A DNA stretch of 64,000 nucleotides, taken from Enterococcus sulfureus ATCC 49903. GTDB taxonomy: Bacteria; Bacillota; Bacilli; Lactobacillales; Enterococcaceae. The stretch is from assembly GCF_000407605.1 (NCBI RefSeq), contig NZ_ASWO01000007.1, positions 124,001 through 188,000 of the forward strand. The letters are read 5' to 3'. The translations under genes and the position numbers were made by a program. Positions 8,801 to 17,509 of this stretch are shown here, piece by piece. The notes under the pieces were generated by a model. That model saw nothing but the letters and a program-made list of their open reading frames with translations, searched no databases and was not told the DNA's origin. Position 1 is the stretch's first letter. Every line of letters starts with the position of its first letter.

Positions 8801-9802
8801 TTATTCAACGATATGATGGTATAGATTTTCGTTTAAATTGATTGGAAAATGCTGCGGTTCATCGCCAAATGCATGTTGCAATTCATCTAATGAAACAGTT
8901 GTAAAGGTTTGTGAGGCGATTGGAAGCAATTGCAAGCGTCGATTTTTTATATCATATCCTGCCCAATAAGAAGTTGAATCGCCGACAGTCGGTGTATCTT
9001 TTTCAACTCCTTTAGGAATAATAACCGAATGAAATGCTGTATATAAAGCATTTAGTGCTTGTTCGTCTGAGACTTGATTCATCATTTTTGTCAGCATCGT
9101 AATTTTGATAAATCGTGATGGACTTGTATAATCACCAGGTAATCCTAACAATCCTGAGCCACTTTCGATATCTTTAATCGTCAAATCGCCCACTTGTGAT
9201 TTGGCAATGGTATAATCCGATAAATTGACATAATTTCTAAGATTCGTCACGTGCCAATCATAGGTCGGACTATTTGTCATCGTGCCTGTTGTTTGGTAAT
9301 GAATCGTAAATTCTCCATTTTCTACAGGTTCTAAAACGATTGAACGGCCATTTGCGTCAGTAAACATCAAATGTAATGGTGTGAGTCCATTTTCTGGCGA
9401 AGTACTTTTTTCGATCACAGCTAAACGTGTAGCAAGTGCTCCTACTTCTTCAATACTTTGGCATTGTGCTAAGAAATAAGACACAAGTTCATCTAATACT
9501 ACCGGTACTTTATCTTTTTTCTTTAGACTTGCTTCATTTGCCCAGGTGGCTTCTTCAAAGAAAAACAAGCCCCCTGTTAACCCTACTTCATTGACACCAT
9601 CTGTCAACATATAAGAATTTGGCAGTCCCATACCAAAAAAATCATATTTCGCGGTAATTGTGCCAGATAACATTTCAAGTGGTTTCGCTTTTGGCAGATA
9701 CAGAACTTCGCCTCCACTTTCAAAAAAATCAATCGGAAAATCCATTGTTCGAGCCCAGAAAGGATGGTTTTGTAATGAATGGATTGTTGCTGCTGTACAC
9801 AT
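8801..9802 (-). CDS. Choloylglycine hydrolase-family (C59) Ntn amidase
   Basis: A 333-residue cytoplasmic Ntn hydrolase. The start is fixed at 9802 because GGGAGG precedes it and the family needs Cys at position 2 as nucleophile after Met removal (MCTAATIH). Arg18 and Asp21 (ARTMD), TNSPTYDW and SPSRF match conserved active-site positions of bile salt hydrolases and penicillin V acylases. The bile-salt-hydrolase GLNFP motif, whose Asn helps define that group, here reads GLFFF. Assignment as bile salt hydrolase is therefore uncertain; penicillin V acylase or N-acyl-homoserine-lactone/other amide hydrolysis is possible. It stands alone about 90 bases after the LCP gene. Confidence 0.85.
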   Translation of the reverse strand: MCTAATIHSLQNHPFWARTMDFPIDFFESGGEVLYLPKAKPLEMLSGTITAKYDFFGMGLPNSYMLTDGVNEVGLTGGLFFFEEATWANEASLKKKDKVPVVLDELVSYFLAQCQSIEEVGALATRLAVIEKSTSPENGLTPLHLMFTDANGRSIVLEPVENGEFTIHYQTTGTMTNSPTYDWHVTNLRNYVNLSDYTIAKSQVGDLTIKDIESGSGLLGLPGDYTSPSRFIKITMLTKMMNQVSDEQALNALYTAFHSVIIPKGVEKDTPTVGDSTSYWAGYDIKNRRLQLLPIASQTFTTVSLDELQHAFGDEPQHFPINLNENLYHHIVE

Positions 9803-9892
9803 AATTATTCCTCCCAATGTTGTAAACGTTGAGTAGATTATAGTACGTTTAAACCGAATCTGACCATGTATTCTACGATCATTCTTGTAAGC

Positions 9893-10795
9893 TTACTCTT
9901 CATTCAAAAATTTTTTGATTGCCTGTTGATTTTGTTCTAAATCTAACTCTAACACACTACCAGATGGTGTATTGTCATTGAAATCCCAACTACCTTCCAC
10001 AGGAACGGCTAGTGTATTGATTTCTTTTACTTCACCTTGTACAAAATCTAATCCACATTCCACTAAAAAGCTTTGTGGTAAATTCGTTTGGATACTTCCC
10101 ATTAATTTTCCAACAGCTTTAGGTAATTTTAAAATCGATGTCACATCTTTTACTTGATCGGCTAGTGCCGTCACGACTTGTTGTTGACGTCTTACACGTC
10201 CAAAATCTCCTTCTTCATCTTCACGAAAACGAGCATATTGCAATAACGTATTGCCATCCATTTTTTGAACACCTGGATGGATCTCTACACCATCTAATTC
10301 CATTTCTTTTTCTGCGTCGATTGTTACACCTTTAGGAAAAATTTCATTGACACAATCAATAAAACTTTGGAATGTAATGGTTACATAATACGGGACATCC
10401 ATAGCAAAATTATCTTTTAATGTTTCTTGTAGCAGTGGATATCCACCATAGGAATAAGCTGCATTGATTTTGTCTTGACCATAACCTGGAATATCGACAT
10501 ATGAATCACGCATGATCGAGACTAATTTCGCATCATGACTCTTTTGATTGTATTGTCCTACCATCAATGAATCGGAGCGTCCATTTTCATCTAAAGAACG
10601 AGCGTCTGATCCCACCAAAGCGACTTGTAAGATATCTGGAATATCTTTTCGTTTCACCACCTTGGGGGCATTGGCTTGAGAACCGTTGACCTCTTTTGCC
10701 GCTTGATACCCCATAAAAAATTCTACACCGATATAGCCAATAATCACAACAACAACAGCAATGATACCTAATAAAACTCTACGAAATACTTTCAT
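9893..10795 (-). CDS. LytR-CpsA-Psr (LCP) family protein, Psr-like
   Basis: A 300-residue membrane-anchored extracytoplasmic enzyme with one N-terminal helix (about 7-29). The LCP domain follows: VALVGSDAR, GRSDSLMVG, the Arg/Asp cluster VSIMRDSYVDIPG, DKINAAYSYGG, and QYARFREDEEGDFGRVRRQQQ. LCP proteins transfer undecaprenyl-linked teichoic acids or polysaccharides to peptidoglycan. Psr of E. hirae and E. faecium, beside ftsW and pbp5, is the founding member. This gene likewise follows two SEDS genes, but no pbp5 is present. It is probably the third cistron of the M-box-preceded operon (28-base gap). Confidence 0.9.
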   Translation of the reverse strand: MKVFRRVLLGIIAVVVVIIGYIGVEFFMGYQAAKEVNGSQANAPKVVKRKDIPDILQVALVGSDARSLDENGRSDSLMVGQYNQKSHDAKLVSIMRDSYVDIPGYGQDKINAAYSYGGYPLLQETLKDNFAMDVPYYVTITFQSFIDCVNEIFPKGVTIDAEKEMELDGVEIHPGVQKMDGNTLLQYARFREDEEGDFGRVRRQQQVVTALADQVKDVTSILKLPKAVGKLMGSIQTNLPQSFLVECGLDFVQGEVKEINTLAVPVEGSWDFNDNTPSGSVLELDLEQNQQAIKKFLNEE

Positions 10796-10823
10796 TCTTT
10801 CTTCCTTTCAGATCTTGAAATGA

Positions 10824-11978
10824 TCAGTTATTAGATTGTGGTTTCATCCCCAAAATGATTCCTAACCCTAACCCGATTGTCAGTAAAGAAGTGCCACCTT
10901 GACTTAAAAATGGTAATGGAATACCAGTCAATGGTAAGATTCCAATCGCAGCACCAATATTTTCAAATACTTGAAACAACATAATAAAAATAAATCCTAC
11001 ACAATAATACAAACTTGCCCGTTGATTGGTTTTTAATCCTGTCATAATCATTTGATAGAACAAATAAAAATAAGTAAACAGTACCGTACAACTGCCTAGA
11101 TAGCCAAAACGTTCGGCTACAACAGTAAAGACCATATCCGATTCTCGAACTGGAACATAGATGGATTGTGCATCTAAAGTTTGACCGAAAACTCCTCCTG
11201 AACTTGTCGCCAACATACTTCGGACTTGTTGATACGCAATCGTATCCTTATAGGCAAATGGATCGATCCAAGCACGTACGCGATCAAGTTGGTATTCTTT
11301 GAAATGCAACTGATACAAAATTTCTTGTCCCCACTTTGTAAATACAAAAAGTAATAAAGCACTTGCCGCAGTAGCCACAATTAAAAATCCTGTAAGTAAA
11401 ATACGCCAATCCACGCCAGAAATCACAAAGATAGCCATCAATGCCCAAACGAATACAATACTCGTTCCAAAGTCTCTTTGTAAAAGCATTAAAATAAACG
11501 TTGGTAAGGACAACAAAAAGATCTTTAGCATAAACAATAAATCATCTTTTATCGTATAGCGTGTTTTTTCTTGTCGAATCGTAATCGTCAATAAAACAAC
11601 TGCTAAGACAAACGTAATTTTGACTAGTTCAGATGGTTGCCACGTAATGGGACCTAAATGCAACCAACGTTTTGTTCCAGTTAATTGATACATCGTTGGA
11701 TCGTAAAAGACTTGTAGCAATACCATAGGAATCAAAGAAAGACCATAGAGTACATAAGCGTATTTTACCCAGTAGCGAAACGGGATCAAACTAGCACAAA
11801 ATAAAATCACCAACATCCCAAAAGCAAAAATCAATTGCTTGATCACGATTGTTTGTACTGGATTTCCATCTAGTACTGCCGCTTGATATTGGACCCATAC
11901 ACTAACAAGTAGCAATAAAAAAATAGGTAAAAATAAGGCATAATTGATTGTTTCGCGCCTTTGTTGAACTCTAGACAT
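10824..11978 (-). CDS. RodA-like SEDS peptidoglycan glycosyltransferase
   Basis: A 384-residue polytopic protein with about ten helices. SEDS hallmarks are GTKRWLHLGPITWQPSE, RVRAWIDPF, the extracellular loop with PVRESDMVFTVVAERFG (catalytic Asp in ESDM) and GIPLPFLSQGGTS. The LSQGG form is typical of RodA-type members. SEDS enzymes polymerise lipid II with a class B PBP; none is encoded here. The start overlaps the previous gene by 8 bases, so the two SEDS proteins are coupled. A GAGGTG site precedes the ATG. Confidence 0.9.
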   Translation of the reverse strand: MSRVQQRRETINYALFLPIFLLLLVSVWVQYQAAVLDGNPVQTIVIKQLIFAFGMLVILFCASLIPFRYWVKYAYVLYGLSLIPMVLLQVFYDPTMYQLTGTKRWLHLGPITWQPSELVKITFVLAVVLLTITIRQEKTRYTIKDDLLFMLKIFLLSLPTFILMLLQRDFGTSIVFVWALMAIFVISGVDWRILLTGFLIVATAASALLLFVFTKWGQEILYQLHFKEYQLDRVRAWIDPFAYKDTIAYQQVRSMLATSSGGVFGQTLDAQSIYVPVRESDMVFTVVAERFGYLGSCTVLFTYFYLFYQMIMTGLKTNQRASLYYCVGFIFIMLFQVFENIGAAIGILPLTGIPLPFLSQGGTSLLTIGLGLGIILGMKPQSNN

Positions 11979-13116
11979 CTAAATCACCTCGCTTTTGATT
12001 TGCTGAAATATTTAATGATAAGCCAATCGCAAAAGATAAAATGAGGTAACTTGTCCCACCATAGCTAATGAACGGTAATGGTACTCCTGTCATTGGAATA
12101 AAGCCTAAGATACTCGCTAGATTGATACACGTTTGTGAAAAAATCAGAAGACCAATACCTAATAAAATCAACGCGGCTTGTTGATTGGCTGTTTTTGTTG
12201 CCAGTTGAAACAGACGCAAACATAGAATAAACAATAAAAAAATTACTGCAAGTGCTACGAAAAGACCAAGTTCTTCTGTAAGTATCGAAAAAATAAAATC
12301 GGTTTCTGATTCCGGCAAGTAGCCCTTTTTCGTAATACTATTGCCAATACCACGTCCAAATAGTCCACCATTGTACAAGGCATAATATGAATTTGCCATT
12401 TGATACCCTGAGCCATGTTCATCCAAAAAAGGATTGCGTACGATGGCAATTCGATCATATGCATGTGCAAAAATACTCGGCAATAGATCATGACTTCCTA
12501 ACACCATGACCAATAGGGCAAGTAGCAAAATACCACCTACAGCTCCTCCAGCAAGAATGGCGCCTTTTTTTAATGGAAGTAATGCTGCCCAACACATCAT
12601 ACTAGCAATAAATAAAATCATAAATGCTCCTGCGATTTTTGGTTGAAACAATACTAAAATAGCCATTACGGCCACAACCAAGAGCGGGCGGATCACATAT
12701 TTCGGTAATTGAGTCGAAGACCGAAAAATATAAGCTAAATATAAGATCAATGCCAGATTGGCTAATTCTGCTGGTTGGAATTGAAACCCGAATATCGAGA
12801 GCCAACGCTGTGCACCATTTACGGTGACCGCGAAAAGACCGATTTTAACCATGACTAGTGTGACCAAAGAAAGAAAAATCCCAATCTTGGCAATTCGATA
12901 TTGTAAAAAATAACGTAATTTCATAGAATATGTTACACCAATCACAATCCAACTTAGTAACATAAAGATAAATTGTTTGATTAATAAACTTGTTGCTGCT
13001 CGATCGCTAGCTATTAAATGATATGAACTCGCACTATAGATTTCTAATAATCCAATAACTGATAAAATCAGATAAGGGAGTAATAAGAACCAATCGAGCT
13101 GTTTGACACGTCGCAC
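11971..13116 (-). CDS. FtsW-like SEDS peptidoglycan glycosyltransferase
   Basis: A 381-residue polytopic membrane protein. SEDS motifs are NGAQRWLSIFGFQFQPAE, AIVRNPFLDEHGSGYQ, LPESETDFIFSILTEELG (catalytic Asp) and GVPLPFISYGGTS. The ISYGG form points to the FtsW/SpoVE branch. It starts with GTG behind AGGAGG. It opens the SEDS-SEDS-LCP operon. Upstream lie an intrinsic terminator (13154-13182) and an M-box (13195-13360), an arrangement normal for Mg2+ transporter genes but unexpected for a cell-wall synthase. It may be an accessory rather than the essential division copy. Confidence 0.9.
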   Translation of the reverse strand: MRRVKQLDWFLLLPYLILSVIGLLEIYSASSYHLIASDRAATSLLIKQFIFMLLSWIVIGVTYSMKLRYFLQYRIAKIGIFLSLVTLVMVKIGLFAVTVNGAQRWLSIFGFQFQPAELANLALILYLAYIFRSSTQLPKYVIRPLLVVAVMAILVLFQPKIAGAFMILFIASMMCWAALLPLKKGAILAGGAVGGILLLALLVMVLGSHDLLPSIFAHAYDRIAIVRNPFLDEHGSGYQMANSYYALYNGGLFGRGIGNSITKKGYLPESETDFIFSILTEELGLFVALAVIFLLFILCLRLFQLATKTANQQAALILLGIGLLIFSQTCINLASILGFIPMTGVPLPFISYGGTSYLILSFAIGLSLNISANQKRGDLDV

Positions 13117-13153
13117 ACCTTCGCCTCCTAACTATAAAAATCCAATAAAAAAA

Positions 13154-13182
13154 GTCAGTCCCCCACCGAACAAGGAGCTGAC
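13154..13182 (-). terminator. Riboswitch-associated terminator before the SEDS operon
   Basis: On the minus strand GTCAGCTCC and GGGGGACTGAC form a stem followed by seven T. It sits between the M-box and the GTG of the FtsW-like gene, as expected for transcription attenuation. Confidence 0.75.
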
Positions 13183-13194
13183 CTTTAGATCATC

Positions 13195-13360
13195 GTATCT
13201 CTTCGTCCGAGTTTTAGCACTATACAACGTAAAGGATAACCTTAGCTATTTTGAAAAAGCCTTAATTCGACAATCTCTGTTTCATCCGTTGGCGTCTTTC
13301 GACGTTTCTGAACAATAGCTTGTGTTTGTATAGGAGCCTCACCTAACAAGTTTTATTCAA
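13195..13360 (-). promoter_or_regulatory. M-box (ykoK leader) Mg2+ riboswitch, SEDS operon
   Basis: On the minus strand the leader carries the M-box landmarks in order: GTTAGGTGAGGCTCCTATAC, CAGAAACGTCGAAAGACGCC, ATTGTCGAATTAAGGC, a stretch ending AATAGCTAAGG, and TGTATAGTGCTAAAACTC closing the base stem. It aligns by eye with the second copy at 23795-23965. One helix is weaker here: TGTTC/GGATG replaces TGCCC/GGGTA. M-boxes bind Mg2+ and favour the terminator when Mg2+ is high. The output gene here is a SEDS synthase, not a transporter. Confidence 0.88.
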
Positions 13361-13461
13361 TTTTGCGTTTCTTTTCTTCCCTATCTTAGCGAGATTCTAG
13401 AAAATATTCAATAAAAGTTCGAAAATTCACGAATAACTAAAACTTTCCTTAAACAATAAAA

Positions 13462-13494
13462 AAGCTAAAGTTAAGGTTCCCCTAACTTTAGCTT
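13462..13494 (-). terminator. Terminator overlapping the stop of the serine-rich protein
   Basis: AAGCTAAAGTTA pairs with its complement around GGGGAACC, followed by a T run. The TAA stop codon (13488-13490) lies inside the 5' arm. Confidence 0.85.
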
Positions 13495-14213
13495 AACCAA
13501 AAATCAAGATCAAAATCATCACTCAATGCGTCGCTTACAAGTTCACTTGTAGCTAACTGTGAATTTTCTAGTACCTTCAACGATTCACTTGCAGATAAAC
13601 TAAGTGACTGTGAGTGCATCACACTAGCAACAAAAGAGGTTTGACTATTTTCGCTTTTTATCGTGTTACTTTCTGAAACAGAAGATAGTTCAGAGCTATT
13701 TGTCTGACTCACGTGTACACCTTGATCAGATTTAGATTGACTTTGCATATTGGTCACACTTTGACTTGCCTTTTGACTTGTCGACTGGCTCGCTTTTTGG
13801 CTGATTGCTTGACTTGCTTTTTGACTTGTCGATTGGCTTATACTCGATTGACTTTCTTCACTATGCGGACTGCTCGACTCTTGAATTGAATTCGAGTGAG
13901 ATGTAGATTGGAGTGGTTTAACGACCATCTCTTCATTTTCTTGCACTATTGGTGCTGAAGCCACTAATTTAGTTGATGCTTGGCTTAATTCTTTTGCCGC
14001 CGGAATTTTCGTCTGCTTTTGATAAACATACAATTTTTCTGTCTGCATATTTAATTCATTTTGCTTACCTGTTAAACGATCGGATTGTTCTGCGGCGATG
14101 ACTTGTTCTTCTTGTTGAATCCCAAAAAGCGCCACAATACCAGAAAATCCTAATGATAGACGTTGGGTTGTTTTATTCCAAAATCGAGAAGATGTTGTTA
14201 TTTTTTTACTCAT
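13488..14213 (-). CDS. Exported serine-rich protein without visible anchor
   Basis: A 241-residue protein. The N-terminus is basic with a Gly/Ser-containing hydrophobic stretch (about 17-33, ending VIAAEQ), plausibly a signal peptide. Residues about 100-150 are dense in Ser with a repeated QKASQ/STSQ unit, like short serine-rich glycoprotein adhesins. The C-terminus is an acidic tail ending DFDLDFWLS. There is no LPXTG, WxL, LysM or C-terminal helix. It could be a secreted protein, or the surviving N-terminus of a longer adhesin. However, the stop is embedded in a terminator, which argues for a natural end. Function unknown. Confidence 0.65.
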   Translation of the reverse strand: MSKKITTSSRFWNKTTQRLSLGFSGIVALFGIQQEEQVIAAEQSDRLTGKQNELNMQTEKLYVYQKQTKIPAAKELSQASTKLVASAPIVQENEEMVVKPLQSTSHSNSIQESSSPHSEESQSSISQSTSQKASQAISQKASQSTSQKASQSVTNMQSQSKSDQGVHVSQTNSSELSSVSESNTIKSENSQTSFVASVMHSQSLSLSASESLKVLENSQLATSELVSDALSDDFDLDFWLS

Positions 14214-14271
14214 ACTCTTTCGGCCTCACTTTTATTTATCGATCCGACTCTATTTTTGTACTCATTTCTCA

Positions 14272-15102
14272 TTAATGAAATGGATTGTAAAAACGCCCAC
14301 CATTTACCGCAAATAAAGCGAGACTAATCCCTAAAATGAGTAGCGCAAAAATCATGACGACATAATCTAGTGGACGAAACGGTTGAGAGACATACCATGT
14401 TCGTTTTTTATGTTGTCCAAAACGACGTAACTCCATCGCCGTACTGATGACTTCAATTCGCTCTAGACTAGAAAAAATTAGCGGTAACACAATACGCGCA
14501 GTTCCTTTGATTCGTTGAGAGAATTTACCTTTTTTTGACATCTCATATCCTCTAGCTTGCTGTGCTTGTGAGATATTCATAAAATCTTCTTGGATATCTG
14601 GGATATATCGTAATGCAAGTGAGACTGCATAACTAATTTTGTAACTGATCCCAATTTGATTCAAGCTAGCCGCAAAAGAACTAGGATTTGTGGTCAGTAA
14701 AAAAATCAAGGTAAGTGGAATCGTACAAAAATATTTCAACAATAAATTAAATAGATAAAATACTTCTTCTTGAGTAAGAGTGAAGCGCCCTATCCCTGAA
14801 ATCAACACATGCTCGCTTCCATAAAGTTGTGAGCCATATGCGGGTTGAAAGACATAGACCGCAATTAAATTTAACACTGAGAAAAATGCAATAAATTTCA
14901 CGACAAACGAGACTTGATGCCATTTAATCCCAGATAATTTTACTAAAGCCAATGATACCACACTTATGACAACTAAAAAGCGGGTGTCATAGGTCGTCAT
15001 ACATGCTATCGTCACAACCAATAAAAAAACTAGTTTTGCTGTTGCATTGATGTGATGGATCATAGTTTCTCCAGGATGATATCCTAGCGTTTGTTGATTC
15101 AT
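14272..15102 (-). CDS. ecfT: ECF transporter transmembrane subunit (EcfT)
   Basis: A 276-residue membrane protein with five to six helices and the cytoplasmic coupling helices typical of EcfT: QAQQARGYEMSKKG (Ala-Arg-Gly motif) and STAMELRRFGQHKKR. EcfT joins the ATPases to the substrate-binding S component. Its start overlaps the ATPase stop (ATGA). The three genes form a dedicated group I ECF module distinct from the shared housekeeping ecfA1A2T. Confidence 0.9.
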   Translation of the reverse strand: MNQQTLGYHPGETMIHHINATAKLVFLLVVTIACMTTYDTRFLVVISVVSLALVKLSGIKWHQVSFVVKFIAFFSVLNLIAVYVFQPAYGSQLYGSEHVLISGIGRFTLTQEEVFYLFNLLLKYFCTIPLTLIFLLTTNPSSFAASLNQIGISYKISYAVSLALRYIPDIQEDFMNISQAQQARGYEMSKKGKFSQRIKGTARIVLPLIFSSLERIEVISTAMELRRFGQHKKRTWYVSQPFRPLDYVVMIFALLILGISLALFAVNGGRFYNPFH

Positions 15103-16802
15103 TTTTTTCTCACCTTCCGATCATGAGCAATAAATTGACGTGTAAATTCTACTGGATCATGTAACTGAAATTGTTTAGCTAACGTAAATAGACTTGTCTC
15201 TTCTAATGAAGCTTTTTGAATCAACTCTGGATCGGTCAACACATCGACTGGAGTTGAATCAGCAATCAATTTTCCCTCGTCGACCACTAAGACACGATCG
15301 CTATATTCTAACATGAGATGCATATCATGTGTCACCATGATGATCGTATTTCCTTGTTTAGCTAGTGTATCAATAAATGTCATCATTTCAGTATAATGAT
15401 AAAAATCTTGTCCAGCAGTCGGCTCATCTAATAAAATAATCTCAGGTTCCAACACTAATATCGAAGCAATCGTCACACGTTTTTTTTGTCCATAACTTAA
15501 AGCAGAAATCGGCCAATTCCGAAAGGTATACAATCCACAAATTTTTAACACACGTTCAACTTTTTCTTTGATTCTCTCTTCTGAAATCCCACGCAATACT
15601 AACCCTAAAGCGACTTCGTCAAAAATCATTTTTTGTGAAATCATTTGATTCGGATTTTGCATGACATAACCAATAACCTCTGCTCGCTCTTTAATCGAAG
15701 CTTTTTTAATGGAGCGTCCAGCAAATTCGATGTCACCCTCATTTGGTAAAAAACCACAAATCGCTTTGATCAATGTTGACTTTCCAGCACCATTCTTTCC
15801 AACGATACTGATTCGTTCATTACGATAGATCGTGGTTGTGATATCTTTGATTGTCGGTTGATTTTTCTGGTAGCCGGCACTAAATTTCGTCAATTGTACT
15901 AACGGTTCTTTCACGATAGATGGCGTCATGTGCATCAATTGCTCTTGCCACTGTGTTAGATAGGGTCGAATACTGTCCCCAGTTAGTTTAGCTAATGGTG
16001 TTAAAGTAGGTAATGTTTTAAGATCCACTCCAGCATACCGTAATGCACTGATATAAAGCGGTTCTCGAATGCCGTATTCACTTAATTTTGTTGAAGCCAA
16101 TAGGTCAGTTGGCGTTACATCTGCCACAATACTTCCTTCATGAAACAATAATATGCGGTCGACATCATGACTTAAAACTTCTTCTAAACGGTGTTCGATA
16201 ATTAAAATAGTGGTATTGCTTTCTTTATGTATACGGTCGATTAATGCGATCGCTTCTTTTCCAGCATGTGGATCTAAATTAGCTAGCGGTTCATCAAACA
16301 CCAATATCGGTGCTTCATTGATCAACACTCCTGCCATCGAAACACGTTGCTTTTGGCCACCAGATAAGTCTTGTGGTCGATGAGACAAGTGATGATTGAT
16401 ATCGACAATTTCGGCCCATTTTTCAACTTGAGTGTTCATATACGCTAATGGTTGTTGATCATTTTCTAAAGCAAATGCAATATCTTCAGCAACTGTTAAC
16501 CCGATAAATTGTCCGTCTGTATCTTGTAATACTGTCGACGTTTCAAATGAACGCTCAAACAGTGAATCGTGAAAAACTTCTCGACCATTGAGTCTAAATT
16601 TCCCTGTTGCATTTCCTTCGTATTGATTAGGAATCAGTCCATTGATACAATGCGCAAATGTAGATTTTCCGCTTCCAGATGGTCCGATAACCAATACTTT
16701 TTCACCTTCATAAATTGTCACGTTCAGTGCAAGTAACGTCGGCTCAGCTTGAGTAAAATATTGAAAACTGAAGTCTTCAAATTCAATAATTGGTTTTTTC
16801 AT
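15099..16802 (-). CDS. Fused double ATPase of an ECF transporter
   Basis: A 567-residue protein with two ABC ATPase domains. The first has Walker A GPSGSGKST, signature LSGGQKQR and Walker B ILVFDEP. The second has GKNGAGKST, LSYGQKKR and IILLDEP, with the degenerate signature usual in EcfA halves. Start ATG at 16802 follows AGGAGG; a longer in-frame extension would run through a hairpin and is rejected. It powers the adjacent S and T components. UPF0397-linked fused ATPases of this layout occur in E. faecalis; substrate not established. Confidence 0.9.
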   Translation of the reverse strand: MKKPIIEFEDFSFQYFTQAEPTLLALNVTIYEGEKVLVIGPSGSGKSTFAHCINGLIPNQYEGNATGKFRLNGREVFHDSLFERSFETSTVLQDTDGQFIGLTVAEDIAFALENDQQPLAYMNTQVEKWAEIVDINHHLSHRPQDLSGGQKQRVSMAGVLINEAPILVFDEPLANLDPHAGKEAIALIDRIHKESNTTILIIEHRLEEVLSHDVDRILLFHEGSIVADVTPTDLLASTKLSEYGIREPLYISALRYAGVDLKTLPTLTPLAKLTGDSIRPYLTQWQEQLMHMTPSIVKEPLVQLTKFSAGYQKNQPTIKDITTTIYRNERISIVGKNGAGKSTLIKAICGFLPNEGDIEFAGRSIKKASIKERAEVIGYVMQNPNQMISQKMIFDEVALGLVLRGISEERIKEKVERVLKICGLYTFRNWPISALSYGQKKRVTIASILVLEPEIILLDEPTAGQDFYHYTEMMTFIDTLAKQGNTIIMVTHDMHLMLEYSDRVLVVDEGKLIADSTPVDVLTDPELIQKASLEETSLFTLAKQFQLHDPVEFTRQFIAHDRKVRKK

Positions 16803-16823
16803 GCGTCCTCCTCTACCTAAAAA

Positions 16824-16860
16824 GGCCAAAAACTCGGGCACTCGTCCTGAGTTTTCGGCC
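16824..16860 (-). terminator. Hairpin with T tract between the S-component and ATPase genes
   Basis: On the minus strand GGCCGAAAACTC and GAGTTTTTGGCC form a 12-bp stem with one G-U pair, followed by TTTTT and then the ATPase ribosome-binding site. It is inside the operon, so it probably gives partial termination or 3'-end protection. Confidence 0.75.
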
Positions 16861-16868
16861 TCTCAAGA

Positions 16869-17420
16869 TCAATCTTTTCTTAGACTACCTTGTTTTGTTT
16901 GTGTTGCAGCATATGCTTTCATCAAAATCGTGCCGATGATTGCAACAGATAGTGCATTTACTAATGCCGAAATCACACCTTGAGTATATACTTTATTTGC
17001 GGGTTCACTATAGATCCAGATATCTAATGTTGGTGCGATCAAGATCCAAACCAAAAGGTTCCCTAAAATTTGGGCAATATTAAACGAAATGATTTGTTTC
17101 TTCTCAAATACTCCATGAGCTAAATCGATTTTACGACCAGCTAATCCAAAAATAACCCCTAAAATACCAGAACAAATTACCCAACTCCACCAAGGAGCAC
17201 CATAAGTGGTAAAATCTGTTAATGCATGACCAATCAACGCGATCAATCCACCTGCAACGGGACCAAATAAAACGGCCATCAATGCAAGGAATGGATAAGT
17301 TGTTTGAATATTTGTATTCGGAATACCCGTTGGAATGGTAACAAAACGTCCTAAAATAACATAAACAGCTGCTCCGATCCCAATCGCAACAACAGTTTTA
17401 ACAGAAAATCCTTTCGACAT
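16869..17420 (-). CDS. UPF0397-type ECF S component
   Basis: A 183-residue integral membrane protein with five to six helices. The N-terminus [20 protein letters not shown] holds the AxxxA-like helix used by S components to contact EcfT. Motifs [20 protein letters not shown] and LIGHALTDF match UPF0397 proteins. It likely binds a small hydrophilic micronutrient or precursor; the substrate is unknown and no riboswitch was recognised upstream. First gene of the ECF operon. Confidence 0.88.
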   Translation of the reverse strand: MSKGFSVKTVVAIGIGAAVYVILGRFVTIPTGIPNTNIQTTYPFLALMAVLFGPVAGGLIALIGHALTDFTTYGAPWWSWVICSGILGVIFGLAGRKIDLAHGVFEKKQIISFNIAQILGNLLVWILIAPTLDIWIYSEPANKVYTQGVISALVNALSVAIIGTILMKAYAATQTKQGSLRKD

Positions 17421-17509
17421 ATCGTCTCTCCTTTGCGTGAATACTTTACTTTTTTATGAATTCTTTTCTATCTTATAGTTTCGATCCAAAAAAAGCAATG
17501 CTCATACGA

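Noticed and set aside
13103-13318. 71-residue + strand reading frame
   Set aside because: It lies antisense over the M-box and its terminator, has no ribosome-binding site and is explained by the conserved RNA.
13488-14213. CRISPR-like or satellite repeat in the serine-rich gene
   Set aside because: The short repeats are unevenly spaced codon-level Ser/Gln repeats within an open frame.
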